A DNA stretch of 64,000 nt from CAJQQY01 sp045106765 (GTDB lineage Bacteria > Bacteroidota > Bacteroidia > Chitinophagales > Saprospiraceae). Numbering within the stretch: the stretch's first letter is position 1; every line of letters begins with the position of its first letter. This document shows, one piece after another, positions 53,648 to 63,847 of this stretch. A program made the translations under genes and the position numbers. The stretch is from contig JBGCFD010000028.1 in the NCBI GenBank assembly GCA_045106765.1, positions 51,266-115,265 of the forward strand, given 5' to 3'. Below the pieces are notes generated by a model, which saw only the letters and a list, made by a program, of their open reading frames with translations, had not been told where the DNA came from and made no database searches.

Positions 53648-53738
53648 TTTTTTTGAACCACAAAAGGCACAAAAAATACAAAAGATTATAATATATTTCT
53701 TTTGAGAAATCTTTGTGCCTTACTGTGGTTCAAAATTA
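53648..53738. repeat. Long-armed hairpin between mutS2 and the T9SS giant gene
   Basis: TTTTTTTGAACCACAAAAGG at 53648 pairs with the reverse complement of 53706-53738 (GTGCCTTACTGTGGTTCAAAA). The arm repeats acaaaa. It stands 14 bp beyond the stop of the leftward T9SS gene and precedes mutS2 on the same strand, so it probably ends that gene's transcript. Confidence 0.75.
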
Positions 53739-53752
53739 TACGTTGGGTACAT

Positions 53753-56700
53753 TTACAATTTCAACAACTTCCCCTCACCACTTCCTCTCACGCTTTTAAT
53801 TTGATAAAAAATCATCCCAGAATATTCATTTCTAGAAAAATCGAATTCTATCAAATTTATTCCTTTTTGCAGATTCATTTTTTCCGATTTCAAAATTCTT
53901 CCAGCTTCATCATAAAAAACAATTTCTGCTTGATCATCTTTTTCACTAAGAACATTCAATTGAGTTTTTTGAGAAAAAGGATTTGGAGAAAAACTGATTT
54001 CGGAAAATGAATTTTCTTTTTCTTCAAAAAATTCAAGTCCAATTCTTAATTGATCATTTTGTTGATTGCAAGCGACTGTTTGCAATTCTTGGTCGGTAAT
54101 TTTTATAACTTCTTTTAAGGTAGTTTCTTTTTTCACCTTAAAAATCAGGGTAAATAATTCCGTTTCATCGTCAACAGAAATTGCCTCACCTGATACCCAA
54201 TTCATCAAAAGCAATCCTTTTCCTAAATCATTTGTCCCGAAATATTCTTTTGGAAAATCACTTTTGCCATTGGACTTTGCTTCCACAAATTCTAATGCTG
54301 AATCGTCAAAGTCTAAGGTCATTTGATAGCCTGAAATCGATTTAAAATCTTTAGTAAAAAATGGAATTTCAATCTGTTCGTCTACGGTCAACTTTTTATT
54401 TTCTAACAATAAATACACGTAATTATTTGTCCGAGTATCCACAGGAATATCTGAAGTAAAAAGTGTAGCACTTGAATTTACATCTCCCATTTTTATTGCT
54501 ACAAAATCAAGGTCACTTCGATCTTCAGAAATTTGAGTAATCGAAATCGTTTCATCAAAATTATCAAGATCAATTGGATTTGGGAAAACAAAATCATTCG
54601 GAACAAATCGCCAAGAATCAGTCCCTGAAAATTCTGTATCGATATTCAAATTTACCAATCTAATTTTCAAAACATCAAGTACTGTAATTGTTCCACTATT
54701 ATTGACATCAGCGGCAATATATTGATAAGGAGAATCAAATAATTCCAATCCTAAAATATGTTTTTGAATGTTAGACATATCAAAAATATTCACCCCATTT
54801 TTCACTTCATCCAACTTCTCAGGACGAATCCCAATAGATTGTCCACTCATCATCTCCAAATTAAATTGTCCAAAATCATCCGTTATTAAAGTCGTAGAAA
54901 CATCACCACTAATCATAACATCAATCTCTTTTACCGCTTCATCTTCCTCCGTAAATATGCTACCCTGTAATGATACCAAGTGTTCTCCAATTTTCACTTG
55001 AGACTCATCTGGAACTGACCAACCTCTCATATTAGAAAAACCAACTGATTGAATACCACAAACAAAAGTAGAATCATCTTGCGACTCAAACCGACAATCA
55101 CCATCAGTAGCAACAACAATACTTTCTGTCCCTGAACAATCTCTTCCTTTATAAACTGCGACATCATCAAAAGTAGCAGTCGTTTCACCTGTTCTAAATG
55201 ACAAACCGTTTCCACTTTGCAAAGGATTATTATCGACAACATTAGCCACCCTTTTGTCATCCAAATAAACTGAAATTCGTCCAACGACAGGATCATAAAT
55301 CACCTTACAATTCAACCATTCATCTGCTAAAATCGATACATCCTCAATCAGTAAAGTTTCATAATCACCTGTGGAATCGGTTTTAAAAATTCTGATTTTA
55401 TTTTGGTCTGCATAAAAATAAACCAAGTAAGAATTACCTCTGAAATCTTGCCATAAATCATCTGCAAAGATATGAACACCTGCTTTTTTTTCAATTCCAT
55501 TTCCTTCTATTTTCATTTTCCATTGATACAAAAATGATGAGGCATTATCTTGAGCCAAACCAATATTTAATTGAGTATTTTGACTAAAAAAATCGGATTG
55601 TAAGAGTGTTCCATTTTGTACGTTCCAACTACCCATATATGACACCCATTCTGAGTGCATATTTGGTTGTTCAAAATCGTCTGATATAAAGCCTCTCAAA
55701 TTATTCCCTCGCCATTCTATTCCATCAAAATCTTTAATTGTGTAAAAGCAATTTTGATAAACACAAGCATTTGGTAAATCATCAAAGTTGACCTCAAAAT
55801 CATCCATGAACCACTCTCCTAGCTGTCCTGTTTTTGCCACATAAATTTCTTGCTCATACAAGAGATCAGTTTCATAAGCACCATTTCCATGTGTCGCTAC
55901 TCTTAGTTTTCGAGTCGCTGCTGTATAACTTAATGACATTATCATACAAGCATCAGGTAGTCCAGTTGAATAAGTCATCCAAGTCATTCCGCCATCGGTA
56001 GAAACAAAAACACCAATATCATTTCCTACATAAATATGTTGGGTATTTTCTGGGTCAATAAAAATTGTGTTAGTTGGGACATCTGGTAAATCTTCTCCTA
56101 AGGTATTCCAGGATCCTCCTCCATCTTCCGATTTGTAAACATGTGATAATAAATCATAACCTCCAAAGACAGTATAAATTACATTATTATCGCAAGGGTC
56201 AACTATCACTTCCATCGGAAATCGATCAGGCAAACCGTTCGTCACGTCAGTCCAAGTATCGCCACCATTTTCGGATTTAAACATTTTTGCAGGAGAGGTG
56301 TACAATGGTGCAACTCCAGCAAAAACCAAATTATGATCTGTTGGAGAGGCAGCAAGACAATTAACTGGATTATTTCCATCTAAAGGATTCCCTCCATTTG
56401 TCGCAGTTCGAGTTGTTCCATTTTCAATGGTATAAACTATATTGGACGCACCATAAAGTCTTTGATTTGGACTACTCGGTGCAAAACAAATCGGTGCGGA
56501 AAAATTAGAATAGCATGCAGGATCAACTCCAGCACAACCTGGTAAAACACCAGTATTACTATTGAAATTTTCTGCTTTATCATTTGAATAAAACAACCGC
56601 ATATAATATAATGATCCCCAAACACTTCGATCATCATTTGGGTCGATGACCGTTCCGAATCCGTCTCCTCCGATCTTTCTTTCCCAAGCTAATCCTCCTC

Positions 56701-58183
56701 GATAAACTGCGGTAGCATTATCTTGCAAACCTCCTATCGCAAAATCAGGATCAGAAAGAGAGGAAGAAAATTTTTGATAAAACTGAACGGTTTGCAAACC
56801 TGAATTAGCACTCACAAAAGCAAGTCCATCATTTTCACTTTTAAAAACTCCACCATCAGATGCCACATAGATTTTATTTGGAATACTTGGATGATAAATA
56901 ATTTCGTGAATATCCGCATGAATAAAATCACCTGGTAATTGCTCCGGACCGGCGACTGGAAAGGCGGATAAATTCCACAATAACCAATCAGATTCTGGAA
57001 TTAAAGTTTGTCCCTCATTTGTAGAACGGTAGACATTTATTCCTCCAACTAAAACAGTTGAAGGGTTCGTTGGATTAATCGCCACATCATGTGAATACCA
57101 ACCTTGATATTTTGCATAATCATAATCGTTTGCCAGCGTCCAATTGATTCCGGCATCTTCTGATCGATACAGACCGACAGTCTCATCATAATTTCCAATA
57201 CTTGCAAAAGCTATATTTGGATCAGATTGTGAAAAATCCATTCTCGCTTTTCCTGTAAAATCTGGCAAATCAACAGGACTAAAATTAATCCCATCCGTAG
57301 TTCGATAAACCGCACTTCCAACACTTCCAAATACTCCAACCCCAACAAGCATAGTTCCCTCATCTGTCGGATGCATTGCTAAACTCATCACATTTGGCAA
57401 ATTTAAAATATTACTCCAGGTCAATCCTCCATCTGTCGAATGAAAAAGTCCATCTGTAGTTCCTGCATATAATTCATTAGAGTTGAACTTAGAAAGTTCT
57501 AAGCAATTCACTCCTTTTAATTCATCTTCTTGCGACCAATCCAAACTGTAATTCCAAGTCAATCCTCCATCTATAGTTTTTAAAATTCCAATTCCATAGG
57601 TTCCTCTTCGATATCGAATGGTATATCCTTGCCCTGTACTTTGATTAGGATCCATATCATCAGGATCGAAATCTCCATAAACTTCGCCTGTACCTATGTA
57701 CATTTCATTCGAATTATTAGGATTAATTACAATACTCGAAACTCCTAAAACTGGCATGCCAGTAGAAAGGTAATTCCAATTAGCTCCATCATCAATTGAC
57801 TTCCAAAGTCCACCACTTGCAGCTCCTGCATAGAGGGTGTTTGGGTTATTAGGATCAACGGTAATCGCTAAAATCCGACCTGCAAAATTTTGTGGACCAA
57901 GTGGCTCCCAATCAGATCGATTAGAAGAATTATTTGACAAAAGTCGTTGTTTGATTTCGTGACTTTCTGTAAACTTATTAGATTGGATTTTTTCAGAAGG
58001 ATAAGATCTTGCAAAAGACCAAGAATCAAGAGATTTTCCTGCTCCACTTACTTCTTCATCTGCTTCTTTCTCAGGAGAAATATGGGTTGGTAATGTTCCG
58101 GGTGCAATTCTACTTTGAAAAACTATCCACCCAAATAGGGAGATAATGCTTACGATAAGCAGAATTAATATTTTTTTGTTCAT
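53753..58183 (-). CDS. Large secreted BNR-repeat protein with dockerin-like and T9SS domains
   Basis: A 1476-residue exported protein. In order: an N-terminal signal anchor (about 4-22), sialidase/VPS10-type BNR repeats (about 90-800, repeated ASGGLWKSIDDGANW and SEDGGGSWNTLG motifs with Asp-box SxDxGxxW), a jelly-roll segment with a laminin-G/concanavalin style (about 880-1010), a carboxypeptidase-regulatory-like domain, a dockerin-like Ca-binding segment AADVNNSGTITVLDVLKIR (about 1150), a cohesin-like domain (about 1290-1390) and a C-terminal T9SS sorting domain (about 1400-1476, SFSPNPFSQKTQLNV). Likely a surface-bound adhesin or glycan-binding protein. The BNR part need not be a sialidase. 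Confidence 0.88.
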   Translation of the reverse strand: MNKKILILLIVSIISLFGWIVFQSRIAPGTLPTHISPEKEADEEVSGAGKSLDSWSFARSYPSEKIQSNKFTESHEIKQRLLSNNSSNRSDWEPLGPQNFAGRILAITVDPNNPNTLYAGAASGGLWKSIDDGANWNYLSTGMPVLGVSSIVINPNNSNEMYIGTGEVYGDFDPDDMDPNQSTGQGYTIRYRRGTYGIGILKTIDGGLTWNYSLDWSQEDELKGVNCLELSKFNSNELYAGTTDGLFHSTDGGLTWSNILNLPNVMSLAMHPTDEGTMLVGVGVFGSVGSAVYRTTDGINFSPVDLPDFTGKARMDFSQSDPNIAFASIGNYDETVGLYRSEDAGINWTLANDYDYAKYQGWYSHDVAINPTNPSTVLVGGINVYRSTNEGQTLIPESDWLLWNLSAFPVAGPEQLPGDFIHADIHEIIYHPSIPNKIYVASDGGVFKSENDGLAFVSANSGLQTVQFYQKFSSSLSDPDFAIGGLQDNATAVYRGGLAWERKIGGDGFGTVIDPNDDRSVWGSLYYMRLFYSNDKAENFNSNTGVLPGCAGVDPACYSNFSAPICFAPSSPNQRLYGASNIVYTIENGTTRTATNGGNPLDGNNPVNCLAASPTDHNLVFAGVAPLYTSPAKMFKSENGGDTWTDVTNGLPDRFPMEVIVDPCDNNVIYTVFGGYDLLSHVYKSEDGGGSWNTLGEDLPDVPTNTIFIDPENTQHIYVGNDIGVFVSTDGGMTWMTYSTGLPDACMIMSLSYTAATRKLRVATHGNGAYETDLLYEQEIYVAKTGQLGEWFMDDFEVNFDDLPNACVYQNCFYTIKDFDGIEWRGNNLRGFISDDFEQPNMHSEWVSYMGSWNVQNGTLLQSDFFSQNTQLNIGLAQDNASSFLYQWKMKIEGNGIEKKAGVHIFADDLWQDFRGNSYLVYFYADQNKIRIFKTDSTGDYETLLIEDVSILADEWLNCKVIYDPVVGRISVYLDDKRVANVVDNNPLQSGNGLSFRTGETTATFDDVAVYKGRDCSGTESIVVATDGDCRFESQDDSTFVCGIQSVGFSNMRGWSVPDESQVKIGEHLVSLQGSIFTEEDEAVKEIDVMISGDVSTTLITDDFGQFNLEMMSGQSIGIRPEKLDEVKNGVNIFDMSNIQKHILGLELFDSPYQYIAADVNNSGTITVLDVLKIRLVNLNIDTEFSGTDSWRFVPNDFVFPNPIDLDNFDETISITQISEDRSDLDFVAIKMGDVNSSATLFTSDIPVDTRTNNYVYLLLENKKLTVDEQIEIPFFTKDFKSISGYQMTLDFDDSALEFVEAKSNGKSDFPKEYFGTNDLGKGLLLMNWVSGEAISVDDETELFTLIFKVKKETTLKEVIKITDQELQTVACNQQNDQLRIGLEFFEEKENSFSEISFSPNPFSQKTQLNVLSEKDDQAEIVFYDEAGRILKSEKMNLQKGINLIEFDFSRNEYSGMIFYQIKSVRGSGEGKLLKL

Positions 58184-58422
58184 GGGTTGAAAATTAATTA
58201 GGCTAAAAACGACGCAAAATAAAGCTTTTTTCGTGAAAAATTACTTGATATGTTATAATGTGTAATATTTGTCAGATAGCATTTTTGCAGCAATTATCAC
58301 GCCTTAGTGATTTTTTTTACTACAGGATTGAAAAAACCCACTTATCGTAAAAAACCAAAATCATCTCCTCTCTTAAAACTCAAAAAACCCTACATTTGCA
58401 CCTCACTAAAAAAGTAATCAAC

Positions 58423-59502
58423 GTGGCTGGAAATTCATTTGGACAATTATTTAAAATTACTACTTTCGGAGAATCTCATGGAAAAGCAATTGGCGTCATC
58501 ATCGATGGTTGTCCTGCGGGTTTAGAAATTGATGAAACATTTATTCAAAGTGAATTAGCTCGTCGTCGACCTGGTCAATCTGCCATTGTTACTCAAAGAA
58601 AAGAAGGAGATCAAGCACAAATTCTCTCTGGAATTTTTGAAGGAAGAAGTACGGGAACTCCAATCTCAATGGTCATTTATAATCAAGATCAACGATCGAA
58701 AGATTACTCTCACATTGCGGACAAATTTCGACCATCACATGCAGATTTTACTTATCAAAAAAAATATGGTTTACGAGATTACCGAGGTGGCGGAAGAAGT
58801 TCTGCAAGAGAAACTGCTGCCCGAGTTGCCGCAGGAGCGATTGCAAAATTGTTATTGAAAAAACAAGGTATTTCTATAACTGGTTATGTTAGCCAAGTGG
58901 GAGAAATTGCTGTTTCAAGAAATTATAAAAGTTTTGATTTTTCTAAAATAGAAGAAACAGCAGTTCGATGTCCTGATTTAGAAACGGCAGATCAGATGAT
59001 TGATTTGATCAAAAAAATTAAAAAACAAGGAGACACGATTGGTGGAGTTGTCTCGGCAGTAGTGCAAGGTTGTCCCGTTGGATTAGGCGAACCTGTTTTT
59101 GATAAGTTACATGCTGATCTTGGAAAAGCAATGTTATCAATTAATGCTTGTAAAGGTTTTGAGTATGGAAGTGGTTTCGATAGTGTGACGATGCGAGGTT
59201 CAGAGCATAATGACATTTTTGAAAATAAAGATGGAGTGACTACAACTAAATCTAATTACTCAGGAGGTGTGCAAGGAGGCATTTCTAACGGGATGGATAT
59301 TTATTTTAGAACAGCTTTTAAACCTGTAGCTACAATTATTCGGAAACAAGATTCGCTCAATGAGGCTGGCGAGGAAGTGATTGTAGAAGGAAAAGGACGA
59401 CATGATCCTTGTGTGGTACCACGAGCGGTGCCGATTGTGGAGGCTATGACGGCATTGGTTTTGGCAGATTTTTGGTTGAGGAATGTTGGTTCGAAGGTTT
59501 GA
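58423..59502 (+). CDS. aroC: Chorismate synthase
   Basis: Last step of the shikimate pathway (EPSP to chorismate, reduced FMN required). From GTG at 58423 (MAGNSFGQLFKITTFGESHGKAIG) it is 359 residues, the family length. The longer frame from TTG at 58396 adds nine residues of no known function. Seen: GESHG near the start, the FMN-binding RPGQSAIVTQRKEGD and YRGGGRSSARETAARVAAGAIA with its catalytic His/Arg region, and KGRHDPCVVPRAVPIVEAMTA at the C-terminus. It stands apart from the aromatic operon at 6967-11530. Confidence 0.94.
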   Translation: MAGNSFGQLFKITTFGESHGKAIGVIIDGCPAGLEIDETFIQSELARRRPGQSAIVTQRKEGDQAQILSGIFEGRSTGTPISMVIYNQDQRSKDYSHIADKFRPSHADFTYQKKYGLRDYRGGGRSSARETAARVAAGAIAKLLLKKQGISITGYVSQVGEIAVSRNYKSFDFSKIEETAVRCPDLETADQMIDLIKKIKKQGDTIGGVVSAVVQGCPVGLGEPVFDKLHADLGKAMLSINACKGFEYGSGFDSVTMRGSEHNDIFENKDGVTTTKSNYSGGVQGGISNGMDIYFRTAFKPVATIIRKQDSLNEAGEEVIVEGKGRHDPCVVPRAVPIVEAMTALVLADFWLRNVGSKV

Positions 59503-59522
59503 TCTTTTAAATTCTCCCCATG

Positions 59523-59641
59523 ATTTTGATGGAACGCTGATTGGACGGATTGAGCGGATTGAGCGGATTTGACGATTACACTCATGGAGAAAAAATCTGC
59601 GTAAATCAGCTCGATCCGCCCAATCAGCGTTCCATCAAATT
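59523..59641. repeat. Long-armed hairpin between aroC and the ROCO-TIR gene
   Basis: TTTTGATGGAACGCTGATTGG at the left is matched by the reverse complement of the right end (CCAATCAGCGTTCCATCAAA), and GGCGGATCGAGC-like words continue the pairing inside. The left arm contains the word cggattgag three times in degenerate form. It ends immediately before the stop codon of the leftward ROCO-TIR gene. The two genes converge. Confidence 0.82.
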
Positions 59642-62600
59642 TCACTTTTCAATCCTTGCTTTTATCTTTTGTAAAACCTCCAACCAAGCTTCATCGGCAT
59701 CATCATATTTCGTAACAGGCTTTCCATCTTTAGGGACAACTTGCACATCACTAATTGGTTTTTGTTGCCAATAACATGGACGAATGATAACTGGTAAAAC
59801 GACCGCTTCTCCTTTTTCATGTCTTTCAAAAGCACGTTTTACTTCTACATCTTGAATAAAGTCTGAAGCTAAAAAATCTTTACTGATCAGCAAAATTATA
59901 AACTCTGCAGCTTCCATCGCCTTCGAAATTTCTTCACTCCAATCATCACCAATTTGAATCTGACGATCTTCCCAAACATTAATTTCAAAACTATATTGTA
60001 AGGATTTTAGCCAAGATTGTAATTCGTCTTTGTAAGATTCATCTTTGTGAGAATAAGAAATAAATATTTTCGGTACATCCATTTGATCTATATTTTTCCC
60101 TAAAATTTTATCAATGCTAACATTACATTTACATTGTGAACAATAAATAGATTTTTCGTTTTCGTTTTCTAATTTTAAAATAACTTCCTCCTCAAAAGTG
60201 CAATCACAAGTTTCATTAGCACAATATCGAATGGTTTTAAAATCCATCTTATGATTCACTTCTTCAAAAATATCATTCAATAAAAACTTCCGCAACTGCT
60301 CCCCTTCTTCCCCAATCATTTCGATCCGGATTTCATTTTGCTTTGGTAGCGCTTCAATTTTAGCTTTGATTCCTTCTTTTTCGATAAGTGTTCCATTTCT
60401 CCACCAAGTATTATCGACAGCATACTCATTTAGTTTAACGATAGCTCTTGCAATTATACCTTTATGTAAAAAATCATATTGATAACCATAGCTAATCGCT
60501 TTTTTACTGTTCCATTCAAATAGTGGTTTTTCTTCAGACAAAAATTGAGGAACAATAAATGAATCCTTCTCATTTGGTAATTCAAAACATATTTCAAATT
60601 TACTCATCAGCTTTAAAAAAATCTGAATTTCTCTTTCATCTCGAAATCTAAATTCCTTAGAAAATTTTTCGAGTTCCGACTTTTTCATATTCACTTTTAA
60701 CTCAGACTTTTTGAATTGTCCTTTGTTCTCTTTTATTTTTTCATTGAGTAAACGGTAAATTATTTTAGTTGTCCAACGAGGGTCAAGGATGACCATTTCT
60801 TTTAAAATAGTATTTTCTGGAAAATGAATAATAACTCCTATGTCAGTCAAAAATCGACTCAAGTCTTCTGCATTCTCAGCAGAAATTTCTTGGGCATCAC
60901 AGATTTTCAGATAATCATCAAATTTTAAATAAGGTTGTTCCAATGCTAATTTTTCCAACTCAACTCGCACCGCTGACCAACCAAGTCCTAAATCATACCC
61001 AATCAAACTTTTCAACTTTGGAGCATTTTGCAATTGTTCCCTAATGCAGACTCTCAACTCATCAATATTCCAACCTTTGGCAGCACTTACCGACAAAGTT
61101 TCTTTGACATTCCATCCTTTATTTTTTGTTAAATTAGTCAAATCAAAACCTCTCGTTGAAGGCTCTTCCATTTTATTTTGAACAACTAACACAGGGCTTT
61201 CTTCACTCAATCCACTCACATTTTCTAACCAATAATCAAAAATAAAATTTTCCTCTTTTTCGGGATGCTCCTCTGCATCTATTTGTGAATCTACGTCCCA
61301 AACTAAAATATATAAAGCTCGATTGGTGAGAAAAAATCGATGCGTATTATGATAAATTTCTTGTCCACCAAAATCCCAAATATTCACCTGAACTGTTCGC
61401 CCATCTTCCAATTCCAAAGGCCATTTTTCTATTCTAATTCCGTGAGTAGATTTCTCCTTTGGATCAAAATCATTGCTGACTAAACGCTTTGTCAAAGAAG
61501 TTTTCCCAACTCGACCATTGCCTACAAAAATCAATTTGGCTTCATTGATTCGAGTCTTCGTTCCCTCACCTTCTAGTCTTCTTTTATTATCGACTGCATT
61601 CCTTTGGTAAGTTTTTAATTTTGATTTATCCAAGTATTCATTGTATGCGTTGAAGGTATTTTTTTTCAAAATTCGTTGCCACAAATCTTCTTCTTCTTTT
61701 TCTAATCTTTCGAAAACAGATTCAACCTCTTGAATATATTTCCCACCTGAAAATTCACTCCGATAAATATTAATTAGAGAAATATCTTCTTGGTTTTTTA
61801 TTTTTTCAAAAAGTTCTTCTTCCTCTCCTTCTAGTTCTAAACTTCGAAGAAAAACAGTCGCTTCCTGTCGGTAAGTTCCTTCTTTGGTTTCATCTAAATA
61901 TTTTTGAAAATCTTCTTTGGAGTTATTTGCTAGTGCATTTTGCCATAGTTTTTCTTCTTCTAAAAACTTAAATGATTCTTCTTCATCAGCATCAGGCGCA
62001 TAGTTTGAACGAGATTCTTCTCGAAGGAATTCAATCTCTTTAAGCACTTTATCAATGGAAGTCAGAATATTATTTTTTTCTTTGATAGAAGTTATCTCAA
62101 GATATTTTTTTCTTAATGTTTCAACTTGAATAATATTTTCATTTAATTTTTTTAAAATTTCCTCTTGCTCAACGGAAAAATTTTCGTTCACAATATTTGG
62201 ACTTATCACATCATTTTTCAAATCTTTTAAATCTAAATCTTGGACAAGATTCAGCAAGTCATTGTTGATTCTATTCAATTCAAGTTGATATTCACTTTTT
62301 GATATTCTTCCATTTTTTTCTCTATTCACTAAATCAATAAATCGGCTTTGCAACAAATTTTTTTCATCCCAATATCTGGCATCATTTATTACTGTATATC
62401 TTAATTTATCAAATACTCTTTTTAAATTTCCTATGGAGATGGAATCTCTAAGATTCTTTTTTAGATTTCTTAAATTAGTTTCGGTTTTTTCATTTGGATT
62501 TTTTTCGGAAGGTTTAGATTTTTTATTCGTATTTTTCTTGGGAAAAAATTTAAACATCCCACCTTCATCTCCACCTAAATTTAAAGGTGCAATAACTACA

Positions 62601-63727
62601 TCTTTTAAAATATTTAGCAACTCTTGCACACCAATTTCAAAATTCAAATTTTCCAAAAAATCAACCAATTTTGGTGTAAATCGATCTTCCCATTCTGAAC
62701 CTTGACGATGTAAAATCCATCTTGAACTATATGTTCCTTTTTCCAAACTAATACTCCGAGTCGAGGTTCCTTGACTAGTATAATAATGAAAATCAATAAT
62801 GACTAAAACATGCTGTGCGCGCATTTTACTGATCGCTGAAAAAAGTTGTGACTCCTCAATCTTTTCCATATCATAACTAAAATATCCATATCCATAAGCA
62901 TCTGAAATTTGACTATTAAAATATATGATAACCGAATCACTTTCATGGGTTTCGTTGACCAAAACATCTAATTGTCCTAAGATATTTTCAGCAGTTGCAG
63001 ACTCATTAATTAATTCAATTGGCTGATATTCATATTTCTCTTGGAGCACTTTTGCTAAACTCCTAGCATCTTCTGTTCTGCCTTCTTGAGGAGAAAAAGT
63101 TGGATCGGAATACTCATCAATAGCAATGGCTAACAAATAATTTTCTGTCTTTTGCTTCTTGGTTTTACTTAAATCTTCAAAGTAACCACGAATAGATTGA
63201 ATACCTCGAAGCGCAATTTCGATAGGTGGAGTTTTCAATGGATTTCCAGATAAATGAATATTGGCTAACTCGGGAAGTTGAGCAATCTCAGCAGGTAAAA
63301 TTTCAATTGAATTATTGGTAACTGAAAAACTTTGTAATTTTTTTAATTCTAAAATTCCTTGCGGAATAGAGGTCATCAAATTTTCATTTATCCAAAGAAC
63401 TTCTAAGGATTTTAATTCCAAAATATCGGTAGGAAAATAGGTTAACTTATTTTCGTTGAGGGAAAGATTATTTAATTTTTGCAAAGAACGAATACCATAT
63501 AAATCAGTTAATTGATTTTTATCAAGAATTAGAACTTTTAGATTTCTGCAAGCACCTAATGCTTTTGGAAGGTTGATAAATTTATTTTTAGCTAAGGTTA
63601 AAACTTCTAACTGTGGTGCAACTCGGAGAAAGGTGTCAGGCAAAGAAGTTAAATCCAAAGAACTTAAATCGAGGTTGGTTCTATTTTCTTGAATGGCTTC
63701 TTGTATTCGTTTTTCTACTTGGTTCAT
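59642..63727 (-). CDS. LRR / pseudo-caspase / EAD-like / helical repeat / Roc-COR / TIR protein
   Basis: A 1361-residue multidomain signalling protein. In order: leucine-rich repeats (about 18-185); a caspase (C14)-like fold (about 194-390, LLAIAIDEYSD, DSVIIYF) in which the His motif GHG is SQI and the Cys motif DSC is DFH, so both catalytic residues are missing; an EAD-like domain (about 420-500) matching the C-terminus of the protein at 30423-33098; about three 33-residue helical repeats (575-705, LWQ/YLD motifs); Roc with GNGRVGKTSL (about 735) and DFGGQE; COR; a six-Cys cluster (about 1150-1200, CANETCDC and CSQCKC); and a C-terminal TIR domain (about 1214-1361, IFISYSHKDESYKDEL, VWEDRQIQIGDDW, LASDFIQDVE). 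It reads as an NLR-like immune or stress switch with TIR output. Confidence 0.92.
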   Translation of the reverse strand: MNQVEKRIQEAIQENRTNLDLSSLDLTSLPDTFLRVAPQLEVLTLAKNKFINLPKALGACRNLKVLILDKNQLTDLYGIRSLQKLNNLSLNENKLTYFPTDILELKSLEVLWINENLMTSIPQGILELKKLQSFSVTNNSIEILPAEIAQLPELANIHLSGNPLKTPPIEIALRGIQSIRGYFEDLSKTKKQKTENYLLAIAIDEYSDPTFSPQEGRTEDARSLAKVLQEKYEYQPIELINESATAENILGQLDVLVNETHESDSVIIYFNSQISDAYGYGYFSYDMEKIEESQLFSAISKMRAQHVLVIIDFHYYTSQGTSTRSISLEKGTYSSRWILHRQGSEWEDRFTPKLVDFLENLNFEIGVQELLNILKDVVIAPLNLGGDEGGMFKFFPKKNTNKKSKPSEKNPNEKTETNLRNLKKNLRDSISIGNLKRVFDKLRYTVINDARYWDEKNLLQSRFIDLVNREKNGRISKSEYQLELNRINNDLLNLVQDLDLKDLKNDVISPNIVNENFSVEQEEILKKLNENIIQVETLRKKYLEITSIKEKNNILTSIDKVLKEIEFLREESRSNYAPDADEEESFKFLEEEKLWQNALANNSKEDFQKYLDETKEGTYRQEATVFLRSLELEGEEEELFEKIKNQEDISLINIYRSEFSGGKYIQEVESVFERLEKEEEDLWQRILKKNTFNAYNEYLDKSKLKTYQRNAVDNKRRLEGEGTKTRINEAKLIFVGNGRVGKTSLTKRLVSNDFDPKEKSTHGIRIEKWPLELEDGRTVQVNIWDFGGQEIYHNTHRFFLTNRALYILVWDVDSQIDAEEHPEKEENFIFDYWLENVSGLSEESPVLVVQNKMEEPSTRGFDLTNLTKNKGWNVKETLSVSAAKGWNIDELRVCIREQLQNAPKLKSLIGYDLGLGWSAVRVELEKLALEQPYLKFDDYLKICDAQEISAENAEDLSRFLTDIGVIIHFPENTILKEMVILDPRWTTKIIYRLLNEKIKENKGQFKKSELKVNMKKSELEKFSKEFRFRDEREIQIFLKLMSKFEICFELPNEKDSFIVPQFLSEEKPLFEWNSKKAISYGYQYDFLHKGIIARAIVKLNEYAVDNTWWRNGTLIEKEGIKAKIEALPKQNEIRIEMIGEEGEQLRKFLLNDIFEEVNHKMDFKTIRYCANETCDCTFEEEVILKLENENEKSIYCSQCKCNVSIDKILGKNIDQMDVPKIFISYSHKDESYKDELQSWLKSLQYSFEINVWEDRQIQIGDDWSEEISKAMEAAEFIILLISKDFLASDFIQDVEVKRAFERHEKGEAVVLPVIIRPCYWQQKPISDVQVVPKDGKPVTKYDDADEAWLEVLQKIKARIEK

Positions 63728-63795
63728 TCTATTATTTTATTCGTATATGACAAAAATAACTAATTATATAAGTTCTACAAATAATAAAATAAAAA

Positions 63796-63826
63796 GGGCT
63801 GTTAGCGCTTGAAGCGCTAACAGCCC
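63796..63826 (-). terminator. Terminator after the right-edge T9SS gene
   Basis: GGGCTGTTAGCGCTT / AAGCGCTAACAGCCC, a 15-bp perfect stem, with A-rich plus-strand sequence 63784-63795 that reads as a T-rich run leftward. It lies just after the stop of the partial gene at the right edge and before the ROCO-TIR promoter region. Confidence 0.9.
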
Positions 63827-63847
63827 AAGTAGTCAAAATTATTTTCA

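Noticed and set aside
58396..58422. TTG start for aroC with nine extra residues
   Set aside because: Chorismate synthases begin at the MAGNSFG-type sequence; GTG at 58423 gives this.
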